From an uncultured Pseudomonadota bacterium (GTDB taxonomy: Bacteria; Myxococcota_A; Polyangia; HGW-17): DNA of 5,755 nucleotides. The notes under the pieces were generated by a model. It saw only the letters and a list, made by a program, of their open reading frames with translations. It had not been told where the DNA came from and did no database searches. How positions within the stretch are numbered: the first letter of the stretch is position 1; the number at the start of each line of letters is the position of its first letter. The stretch spans positions 1 through 5,755 of the forward strand of contig CALKWH010000418.1 of assembly GCA_938004375.1 (NCBI GenBank). The letters are read 5' to 3'. Below are positions 1 through 5,276 of the stretch, piece by piece. The translations under genes and the position numbers were made by a program.

Positions 1-41
1 CGAGATCTACACTCTTTCCCTACACGACGCTCTTCCGATCT
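1..41 (+). other. Illumina P5-side (TruSeq universal) adapter, non-biological
   Basis: The first 41 bases match the 3' portion of the TruSeq universal/Read 1 adapter, ending in the diagnostic GCTCTTCCGATCT immediately before genomic sequence. This is known synthetic library sequence and not part of the organism's DNA. It truncates the methyltransferase gene that starts at base 42, so nothing in 1-41 should be translated or used for start-codon choice. Together with the adapter at the other end it shows that the window is a complete contig with untrimmed read-through ends. Confidence 0.98.
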
Positions 42-647
42 GCCGGCACCGGCGTGCTCTGCTTCTGGCTCCGCGAGCATCTTCCGGGCGCGCTGTGCAC
101 CGGGCTCGAACGCGACCCGGACGCCGTCGAGGGCGCCCGCCTGGCCGCGGGCGAGCAGGGCCTGCGCGCGGACCTGGAGTTCTTCGCCGGCGACCTGGCC
201 GACGAGGCCCGGATGATCCCCGGGGGCGCGTTCGACCTGGTCGTCTCGAACCCGCCGTTCTTCGTCGAGGACTCCCGCCCCAGCCCGGATCCCGCCCGCC
301 GCGCCGGACGTCATGACGAGGAGGGCTTCCTCGCCCGCACCCTCGACTGCGCCCAACGCGTCCTGCGCCCCGGCGGCAAGGCAGCTCTGGTGCTGCCCGC
401 GACGCGCCTGCAGGAGGCGCTCTCCACCGCCAGCCTCGCCCGTCTGCACCTCACAGACCTGCGCATGGTCCATCCGCGGGCCGGCGAACCCGCCAACCGC
501 ACGCTGGTGGCCTTCGTGAAGACCCGCCGCACCACGCCGGTGTTCCACCCGCCGCTTTTCGTCCATGACACCGCCGGCTACTCCCCCGAATTGGGGGAGC
601 TCCTGCAGTCGGGACGGGGATCCGCCGGACCGATGCAAGAATGGTGA
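42..647 (+). CDS. trmN6: TrmN6/YfiC-family tRNA (adenine-N6)-methyltransferase, 5'-truncated
   Basis: Class I SAM-dependent methyltransferase of the COG4123 group, whose E. coli member methylates N6 of adenine 37 in tRNA1(Val) in the cytoplasm. The reading frame is open from base 42, the first base after the adapter, and gives 201 residues to the TGA at 645-647. The fragment opens with AGTG, the rest of the glycine-rich SAM loop. An acidic ribose-binding position follows (LERDP, residues 22-26), then the N6-adenine catalytic motif NPPFF at 70-74, the strand RVLRPGGKAALVLP at 106-119, and the family-typical tail EPANRTLVAFVK (149-160) and PPLFVHDTAGYSPE (170-183). E. coli TrmN6 is about 245 residues, so roughly 40 N-terminal residues are missing because the contig ends, not because the gene is broken. 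An internal GTG at 54 is not the true start, since the SAM loop lies upstream of it. The family call is firm; tRNA1(Val) as the exact substrate in this organism is inferred. Confidence 0.88.
   Translation, partial: AGTGVLCFWLREHLPGALCTGLERDPDAVEGARLAAGEQGLRADLEFFAGDLADEARMIPGGAFDLVVSNPPFFVEDSRPSPDPARRAGRHDEEGFLARTLDCAQRVLRPGGKAALVLPATRLQEALSTASLARLHLTDLRMVHPRAGEPANRTLVAFVKTRRTTPVFHPPLFVHDTAGYSPELGELLQSGRGSAGPMQEW
581..599 (+). repeat. Perfect 7-bp inverted repeat inside methyltransferase 3' end
   Basis: CTCCCCC at 581-587 and GGGGGAG at 593-599 are exact reverse complements around the 5-base loop GAATT. They lie in codons for YSPELGE near the C-terminus, a segment conserved in this family, so coding constraint may explain the pattern. 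No T-tract follows, so it is not a standard intrinsic terminator. The symmetry is seen directly; any function in RNA folding is speculative. Confidence 0.4.
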
Positions 648-675
648 GCAGATAAAAGACCATTCTCGATTTTTT
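638..675 (+). terminator. Probable intrinsic terminator overlapping the methyltransferase stop codon
   Basis: AGAATGGT (638-645) and ACCATTCT (659-666) form a perfect 8-bp stem with a 13-base loop, followed three bases later by six consecutive T (670-675). The upstream arm overlaps the TGA stop at 645-647. Stem and T-tract fall exactly between a gene end and the next transcription unit. The stem has only three G/C pairs and a large loop, so it would be a modest terminator. Confidence 0.55.
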
Positions 676-720
676 GAATTTTTATTTGCAGAAACACAAA
701 ACCGGGACATTGTAAACATT
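668..720 (+). promoter_or_regulatory. AT-rich candidate promoter region for the two-lipoprotein unit
   Basis: This is the most AT-rich stretch of the window, lying in the only sizeable gap upstream of the lipoprotein genes. The best sigma70-like -10 is TGTAAA at 711-716 (four of six matches to TATAAT). Possible -35 elements are TTTGCA at 685-690 or TTGCAG at 686-691, with a long 19-20 base spacer. The match is poor, and only the position and base composition argue for a promoter. No operator-like palindrome is evident. Confidence 0.3.
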
Positions 721-734
721 GCAGGCTTTCCGCC

Positions 735-740
735 GGAGGA
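735..740 (+). promoter_or_regulatory. Strong Shine-Dalgarno that fixes the start at ATG 746
   Basis: GGAGGA ends five bases before ATG 746. It decides the start of the Cys-rich-repeat lipoprotein: an in-frame TTG at 719 would give a longer reading frame, but it has no ribosome site and would place charged residues (RRRK) ahead of the lipoprotein signal peptide. Confidence 0.8.
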
Positions 741-745
741 AACCC

Positions 746-2620
746 ATGAAGATCCCGTTCATATTCGCGTTTGTCTTCACGCTCCCGTTCACGTCCCCGT
801 TGATGTCCTGCGACCGCTCGGGGCTCTCCCCCCTGTGCGGTAACGGGATCCTCGACAACGGTGAGGACTGCGACGGCGTTCAGTTCGCTCAACTGTACCC
901 CAGCCGGTGCGCCGACCTGGGCTTCAACGGACCGGGCTCGGCCGCGTGCAGACCTGACTGCACCATCGACTACCGCCCCTGCCAGGAGGCCGGCGTCTGC
1001 GGAGACGGGGTGTTCACCCCCGGCTTCGAGCAATGCGACGGGCAGGACTTCGGGGACACGTCCTGTCGGTCCTTGGGGTTCGACGGGGGCGACCTGAGGT
1101 GCACCGCCGCCTGTCGCACGGACCACGCCGCCTGCGAGCGCTGCGGGGACGGGGTGCTGCAGCCCGAGCACGGAGAACTGGTGGAGCTGGACACGGAGAC
1201 CTGCGCACAGCAGGGGTTCTTCGGCGGCCTCGCGGTCACCGATGATTGCCGCACGGCGTCCTTCCAGTTCTGCGGCGACTTTCGGCTGATCACCCGCGGC
1301 GACGGTCTCACCCGTCCGCTGATACTGATGGAGGCCGACGACACGATCTGGCTCTCGGGCCTCGTGCAGGGCGCCCTCCCGGGCTTCGAACACCCCGGCT
1401 GCCCGCGCATGAGCGCGTTCTGGTACGACAACGGCCAGGAGTGCAGCCACTCGGTCCGCAGCGGCTTCTGGACCTACGGGTGCGACAACCGCTTCCTGGC
1501 GCGGATCACCCCCGGCCGGGCGACGGAGTACCTGCGGCAGGACGACTCCGCCTGGCCTGTCGTCGCCATGCTCGACCTGGGGGATCACCTGGCGCGGATG
1601 CAACATCGGAAGAACATCGACGAACCGAGGTCCACCGTGGAGCTCATCCCCAAGAACGGCGGTCCGGTCGTGGAGCACACCGTGGCGACCAGCGCCTGGT
1701 CCGGATCCTTCCGGCTGGCGCGCCTGTCGGAGTCGAAGGTCGCCGTCCTCTACTACTATTTTGACAATCAAGCCTCCTCCCTGCGCCTCGCCGTGGTCTC
1801 CGTGCGGCCGGAGGAGCCGATCCGCGAATTCGAGCTGGCCGGGTCCATCGAGGCCGCCTTGGGCGAGGAGATGGGGATCTCGAACGGCGCGTTCCTGCAG
1901 GTCTGGGCCGCCTTGGAGACGGAGCTCTTCTTGTCTCTGTATATTCGGAATCCTTCCACCCGGGACAGGCAGCCCCACTTCCTTCACGTGCGCCTCACCG
2001 GCGGCCAGCCCGAGGTGCTTTCCTGGACGCCGTGCGGCCCCAAAGAGGTGTACGTCATCGAACACCTCCACGTGTCGCCGGAGGACCGGACCTTCACCAC
2101 CGCCTGGATCGCCCCGGGCCTCAGCCTGGTCGTCACACGGTGGACCTTCGAGGGGGAGCTCCTATCCACGGAGACCACGGAGATTCCCTGGGAATACGAT
2201 TACGACACGGTCCTGCGCGCCGATGACGGAACGTACGTGCTGGCCGGGATCGTGTCCCTCGCAGGGGCGCCGCCCGAGCTCGTGGACAGTCCCTGCCAGC
2301 CCGGCCCCGGAACCAACGCCTTCTTCCATTTCGCCTTCGGCGTGAAGGACGGCGCACGTACGGCCACGCAGTACTTCCACTCCCCGGCCATGTCCAGCCT
2401 CAACTACGTAACGGCGGAGAACTCGGCCTGCGAGCTCGACCGTCGCGTGTACGCGCTCAACGACCGGCACCTGATCGTCGGCGGTACCTACGACCGGCAC
2501 GACCCGTTCTGCACCGACCGCGAGGGTATCACCACCTATTTGAACGAGCCGCTCCACGCCTGCGCGGCTTACCTGATCCGCCTGGATCGCCCGGGGGCGG
2601 ACCTCCCCCGGCAGGAGTAG
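746..2620 (+). CDS. Secreted lipoprotein with three myxobacterial-type Cys-rich repeats
   Basis: A 624-residue protein of unknown function. Residues 1-21 are a hydrophobic signal peptide ending LMS before Cys22, an acceptable if non-canonical lipobox, so it is probably a lipid-anchored envelope protein. Residues 31-79, 85-130 and 133-176 are three copies of a Cys-rich repeat of the kind CGNG...GE.CDG....C..LGF.GG.L.C...C.....C, common in Myxococcota and relatives and presumably disulfide-bonded. The third copy has lost the CDG core. From about 180 to 624 there is a large region rich in aromatic and beta-type segments with scattered Cys, compatible with a beta-propeller-like fold, but I recognise no family. 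The start is set by GGAGGA at 735-740. The next gene begins four bases after this stop, so the two are likely co-transcribed. Asp follows the lipidated Cys; in E. coli that would favour inner-membrane retention, but the rule may not hold here. Secretion and repeats are well supported; the function is unknown. Confidence 0.85.
   Translation: MKIPFIFAFVFTLPFTSPLMSCDRSGLSPLCGNGILDNGEDCDGVQFAQLYPSRCADLGFNGPGSAACRPDCTIDYRPCQEAGVCGDGVFTPGFEQCDGQDFGDTSCRSLGFDGGDLRCTAACRTDHAACERCGDGVLQPEHGELVELDTETCAQQGFFGGLAVTDDCRTASFQFCGDFRLITRGDGLTRPLILMEADDTIWLSGLVQGALPGFEHPGCPRMSAFWYDNGQECSHSVRSGFWTYGCDNRFLARITPGRATEYLRQDDSAWPVVAMLDLGDHLARMQHRKNIDEPRSTVELIPKNGGPVVEHTVATSAWSGSFRLARLSESKVAVLYYYFDNQASSLRLAVVSVRPEEPIREFELAGSIEAALGEEMGISNGAFLQVWAALETELFLSLYIRNPSTRDRQPHFLHVRLTGGQPEVLSWTPCGPKEVYVIEHLHVSPEDRTFTTAWIAPGLSLVVTRWTFEGELLSTETTEIPWEYDYDTVLRADDGTYVLAGIVSLAGAPPELVDSPCQPGPGTNAFFHFAFGVKDGARTATQYFHSPAMSSLNYVTAENSACELDRRVYALNDRHLIVGGTYDRHDPFCTDREGITTYLNEPLHACAAYLIRLDRPGADLPRQE
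836..1273 (+). repeat. Three tandem Cys-rich protein repeats (third degenerate)
   Basis: Coding repeats of about 45-49 residues each. Copy 1 is 836-982, copy 2 is 998-1135 and copy 3 is 1142-1273. Copies 1 and 2 share CGNG/CGDG, then E(D/Q)CDG, then LGF, then a closing C...C.....C pattern. Copy 3 keeps CGDG and the closing Cys residues, but GELVELDTETC replaces the usual GE.CDG...C stretch. Similarity is at the protein level; the DNA has diverged, so this is an old domain duplication and not a recent DNA repeat. Confidence 0.75.
2613..2617 (+). promoter_or_regulatory. Ribosome binding site inside the end of the upstream gene
   Basis: AGGAG lies in the last codons of the Cys-rich-repeat lipoprotein, seven bases before ATG 2625. 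The upstream TAG stop (2618-2620) sits between it and the start, an arrangement that favours translational coupling of the two lipoproteins. Confidence 0.7.
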
Positions 2621-2624
2621 CGTC

Positions 2625-3452
2625 ATGTTTCGCTGCCTCTTAACCTCCATCACCCTGTTCCTGCGCCTCCTCCTCCTGTTGTCCCTGGCGGCCGGCTGCT
2701 CCGATGATCCCGCGCCCACGCCCTGCGACGGCGTCGACTGCGACGGCCGCGGGGTCTGCCGCTGGAGCGCGGACCTGACCGCCTACTGCGATTGCGAACC
2801 GGGGTTCATCCTCGACCCGGAGGACCCCTTGAGCTGCATCTACGATCCTGATGGCAACGTCAACAACTACAACAACTGCAAGCCCGTCATCTATCTCTAT
2901 CCGGAGACCGTCACCCGCGTCCGCGTGCGGTTCTCCGATCCGGACACGATGCGGCTCACCTACACCTATCCCGAATACTCCGAGACGGGCTGGGACGTGA
3001 TCGCACAGCCCGACGGCACCCTCACCGACCCCGTCACGGGACGCCGGTACTACACGCTCTTCTGGGAGGGGACCATCGCCGAGCCGGAGGTCCCGGCCGA
3101 GGGCTTCATCGTCGCCGGCGCCGACACGGCGGCCTTCCTCGAAGAGCTCCTGCCAACGCTCGGCCTCGCCTGGGACGAGGCGGACGAGTTCATCATCTAC
3201 TGGCTCCCGATTCTGGGTGAAAATCCATATAATTTCATCACGTTCCTGACCGACACCTACATCGACGCGGTCGGCCTGGACGTGACCCCGGCGCCGCAGA
3301 CGGTGGTCCGGATCGCCCTGCGGTATGCGCCACTCTCCGCCCGCCCCGCAGCGCTCCCGGTCCCCCAGGTCTTCAACACCCCTGCGCGCGCGGGCTTCAC
3401 CCTCGTCGAGTGGGGCGGCCGCGAGGTCCCGCCGCCCCCCGGCCTGCGCTGA
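2625..3452 (+). CDS. EGF-like lipoprotein with conserved 'KPVIYLYP...GFTLVEWGG' domain of unknown function
   Basis: A 275-residue protein. Residues 1-24 are a signal peptide with a long leucine run ending LAAG before Cys25, a good lipobox, so it is an envelope lipoprotein (Ser at +2). Residues 34-71 hold six Cys in EGF-like order, with C..VDC.GRGVC, then YCDCEPGF, then a final C. A short Asn-rich linker (about 77-84, NNYNN) leads to a domain from about 85 to 265 with the landmarks CKPVIYLYP (85-93), TYTYPEY (112-118), GW...AQPDGTL (122-133), LFWEG (145-149), GFIVAGADTAAFLEE (160-174), YWLP (192-195) and GFTLVEWGG (257-265). From memory these landmarks recur in a widespread bacterial family of unknown function that is usually exported; I cannot name a reaction. 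It starts four bases after the previous stop with AGGAG seven bases ahead, so the two lipoproteins probably act in the same compartment. The C-terminus is a short Pro-rich tail. Localisation is well supported; the role is unknown. Confidence 0.85.
   Translation: MFRCLLTSITLFLRLLLLLSLAAGCSDDPAPTPCDGVDCDGRGVCRWSADLTAYCDCEPGFILDPEDPLSCIYDPDGNVNNYNNCKPVIYLYPETVTRVRVRFSDPDTMRLTYTYPEYSETGWDVIAQPDGTLTDPVTGRRYYTLFWEGTIAEPEVPAEGFIVAGADTAAFLEELLPTLGLAWDEADEFIIYWLPILGENPYNFITFLTDTYIDAVGLDVTPAPQTVVRIALRYAPLSARPAALPVPQVFNTPARAGFTLVEWGGREVPPPPGLR
3412..3438 (+). repeat. Perfect 8-bp GC inverted repeat at the convergent gene junction
   Basis: GGGGCGGC (3412-3419) and GCCGCCCC (3431-3438) are exact reverse complements around an 11-base loop. 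They lie in the last codons of the EGF-like lipoprotein and about 30 bases beyond the stop of the opposing barrel gene, so the hairpin could end transcription from either side. Neither strand has a following T-tract, and GC-rich coding DNA makes such matches common, so a terminator role is only a possibility. Confidence 0.35.
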
Positions 3453-3467
3453 ACACGACCGCGGCCC

Positions 3468-4739
3468 TCAGAAGATGATGCGGGCGACCAGGCGCAGGCC
3501 GTGGCTGGGGGCGAGCTCCCCGGCGAAGGCGTTCATGAGGGAGTAGTTGATCAGGAACTGGTAGCGGGGGTCGTTCTTCCAGAAGTAGGTCGCGCCCACC
3601 TCGAGCTCGTCGTCCACGCCGTCGCCCACGAGCTCGGCGCTGCGCCAGTGATAACCCGCCTCGAGGCGCCAGGCCCACCAGCGGTAGCGCAGGGCCAGGG
3701 ACTTGACGTGTCCGTCGAACAACCCGAACCGGGCGCGGGATCCGAGGTCGAAGCCCTCGCCCAGGGCGGTGAAGTGGTTGCCCTCGTCGTCGGCGAAGGA
3801 CCCGGCGACCTTCGGCAAAACGGACAGGTGCCCCCGGGGCAGATCCACGGTGTACTCGAGGCCGGCGACGTAGCCGGGCACCAGCGCGCCGTTGCCCGGT
3901 TTGTAGCCCGCCAGCGCCTCGAGTTCGTAGCCCAGGGCGTCGGTGATCGGCCCCGTGGCGAAGAGGCTGCCGAAGGTCATGGTGAGGGGTTCCGGCTGCT
4001 CGGGCGTGGCCTCGTCCACGTCCCGGCGGTCCCACTGCCCCAGGGCGCTGACCTGGAGCCGATGGGGCTTGAACCACTTCATCCGCAGGGAGGCGCCGCC
4101 CATCATCACGTCCCCGTAGTCGAGGGTGCACAGGCGCTTCCACGCCTTGCGGTTTTCGTAGTAACGCTCCCAGCCGCAGCCCAGGGTCTCCCGGGTGAGC
4201 TCGGCCGCGAACACGCCCGCGAAGATATCGAGTGAGAGTTGTTCCCCCAATGGCTGCGAGAGCGACACCGCGTCGAAGAAGTTGTCCAGGAGGGACTGCG
4301 TCCCCCAGGCGACGTTCTGACGGCCGACGCGGAGCTCGGCCTCCTCCCACGGCTCGAACTGGGCATACAGGTTGCGCAATTGGGGCACGAGCTCGAACCG
4401 TTTGGGCAGGCCCACCGCCCAGGCGTTGCAGTTCTCGACGTCGTTGCGCAGCTTGAGCTCGGTCTCCAGACGCAGGTTGGCCCACGGCGCGGGGGCGTAC
4501 TCGATGGCGCCACGCAGGGCGAAGAAGCCGGCGTGATCGAACCGGGTCCGGGGATCGGGCGCGGACAGATCCTTGTCCCACATGAAGAAGTGGGCGGCGC
4601 GAAGCTCGAGACCCCAATACAGTTCGCGCTCCCCGACCTGGTGCATCTTTTCAGGGAGCCGGGAGGGACACTGCTTGGCGCCCGCCGGCAGGGCGAACCA
4701 GCAGAGCAGGAGGAACAGGCTAACCGGGGCGGTTCTCAT
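3468..4739 (-). CDS. Outer-membrane beta-barrel (porin / alginate-export-like)
   Basis: A 423-residue protein with a Sec signal peptide (residues 1-21, MRTAPVSLFLLLCWF then ALPAGA before K22) and a C-terminal strand GLRLVARIIF ending in Phe, the usual recognition signal for the outer-membrane barrel assembly machinery. The body alternates short amphipathic aromatic strands with Gly, Asp and Pro turns, for example LRLETELKLR (89-98), NLYAQFEPWEEAELRVGRQ (123-141), ALRYRWWAWRLEAGYHW (349-365) and ELEVGATYFW (378-387). The segment ELRVGRQNVAWGTQSLLDNFFD resembles the RxGRQ...WG...D region of alginate-export-like and related porins, and the length suits a 16-18-strand barrel. Cys188 and Cys204 flank a likely extracellular loop and could form a disulfide. 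There is no CxxCH motif, so it is not itself a cytochrome. The start is ATG 4739 with GGAG at 4746-4749, overlapping the ferredoxin gene by 20 bases, so the two are surely co-transcribed. The substrate is unknown; barrel topology is well supported and the exact porin family is a guess. Confidence 0.82.
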   Translation of the reverse strand: MRTAPVSLFLLLCWFALPAGAKQCPSRLPEKMHQVGERELYWGLELRAAHFFMWDKDLSAPDPRTRFDHAGFFALRGAIEYAPAPWANLRLETELKLRNDVENCNAWAVGLPKRFELVPQLRNLYAQFEPWEEAELRVGRQNVAWGTQSLLDNFFDAVSLSQPLGEQLSLDIFAGVFAAELTRETLGCGWERYYENRKAWKRLCTLDYGDVMMGGASLRMKWFKPHRLQVSALGQWDRRDVDEATPEQPEPLTMTFGSLFATGPITDALGYELEALAGYKPGNGALVPGYVAGLEYTVDLPRGHLSVLPKVAGSFADDEGNHFTALGEGFDLGSRARFGLFDGHVKSLALRYRWWAWRLEAGYHWRSAELVGDGVDDELEVGATYFWKNDPRYQFLINYSLMNAFAGELAPSHGLRLVARIIF

Positions 4740-5253
4740 GGATGGCTCCGAACGGGCAGAAGGTCAACTCCACGCACTCCCCGCAGTGGGAACAGCGGTT
4801 CTGGTCGACGCGGGTGCGCTCGAGGTTGGACTGGACGATCGCCTTGTCCGGCAGCGCCGGGCAGACCTTGTGGCAGGACAGGCACTGCTGGCACAGGTCC
4901 TGGTCGATCTCGTACACGAAGCCGTTGACGACCTGGGTCGCGATGACCGCGAAGTACCCCTGCCCCTCGCAGGCGAGATGGCACGAGCCGCACCGCGTGC
5001 AGCGCAGGGGATCGATGCTGACCACGTTGGCGCCGCCCTTGAGTTTGAACGCCTTCTTGCCGCAGCGGTCCACACACTTGCCGCAGGCGGTGCAGGTCCG
5101 GGTGTCGACGAAGTAGGGGTAGCGCGCGGCGCAGTCCTCGACGGCGGGATCACAGGCGGCGTCGGTGCAGGCGGCCAGCTTCGAGGAGACCGCCGTGAGC
5201 GCCGCGGCCTTGGCGGTCACCGCCGCGACCTGCAGGAATTCTCGTCTGTCCAT
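4720..5253 (-). CDS. Tat-exported polyferredoxin with four [4Fe-4S] Cys sets, possible lipoprotein
   Basis: A 177-residue extracytoplasmic electron carrier. The N-terminus MDRREFLQ is a twin-arginine motif followed by a weakly hydrophobic Ala-rich stretch, so it should be exported folded with its cofactors by the Tat system. LAAC at 26-29 could be a lipobox, which would tether it to a membrane. Four Cys sets follow: 54/57/60/64, 85/88/91/95, 121/124/127/131 and 154/157/160/166. The first three have CxxCxxCxxxC spacing; the fourth has five residues before its last Cys (CxxCxxCx5CP). This resembles the NapG/NrfC/DmsB-like iron-sulfur subunits, but it is shorter than most and none of their specific partners is present. 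ATG 5253 is chosen because GGAG at 5259-5262 precedes it by five bases and the Tat motif begins there; in-frame starts further upstream would run into the preceding gene. It lies 23 bases after the flavin-domain gene and overlaps the barrel gene by 20 bases. The likely job is passing electrons between the flavoprotein and a partner in the periplasm (inferred). Confidence 0.87.
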   Translation of the reverse strand: MDRREFLQVAAVTAKAAALTAVSSKLAACTDAACDPAVEDCAARYPYFVDTRTCTACGKCVDRCGKKAFKLKGGANVVSIDPLRCTRCGSCHLACEGQGYFAVIATQVVNGFVYEIDQDLCQQCLSCHKVCPALPDKAIVQSNLERTRVDQNRCSHCGECVELTFCPFGAIHENRPG

Positions 5254-5258
5254 GTCGG

Positions 5259-5262
5259 CTCC
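5259..5262 (-). promoter_or_regulatory. Ribosome binding site for the polyferredoxin
   Basis: On the minus strand GGAG lies five bases before ATG 5253, within the 23-base gap after the upstream stop. It supports the start that places the twin-arginine motif at residues 3-4. Confidence 0.65.
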
Positions 5263-5276
5263 GCTTCGGGTGGGGG

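Noticed and set aside
54..56. GTG at 54 as the start of the methyltransferase
   Set aside because: The in-frame codons just upstream (42-53) encode AGTG, part of the SAM-binding glycine loop, so the true start is upstream and lost at the contig end.
719..745. TTG 719 as the start of the Cys-rich-repeat lipoprotein
   Set aside because: It has no ribosome site, and GGAGGA at 735-740 plus the lipoprotein signal peptide clearly mark ATG 746.
578..2071. Long open frame of 497 codons on the minus strand opposite the lipoprotein gene
   Set aside because: It is a shadow typical of GC-rich DNA: low-complexity Gly/Ala/Arg/Val-rich composition and no recognisable motifs, while the plus strand has a signal peptide, repeats and a ribosome site.
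3228..3233. TATAAT matching a perfect -10 promoter element
   Set aside because: It lies in an ENPYNF coding segment with no -35 match at the right spacing and no gene start downstream on that strand; coincidence is likely.
3397..4617. A second long minus-strand frame overlapping the barrel gene
   Set aside because: Its product is Arg/Gly/Pro-rich and featureless, while the alternative frame has a signal peptide, amphipathic strands and a terminal Phe.
4873..4993. CxxCH heme c motifs (CGSCH, CLSCH) in the minus-strand ferredoxin
   Set aside because: Both fall inside regular CxxCxxCxxxC iron-sulfur sets, and a Tat signal fits prefolded iron-sulfur protein better than a Sec-dependent cytochrome c.
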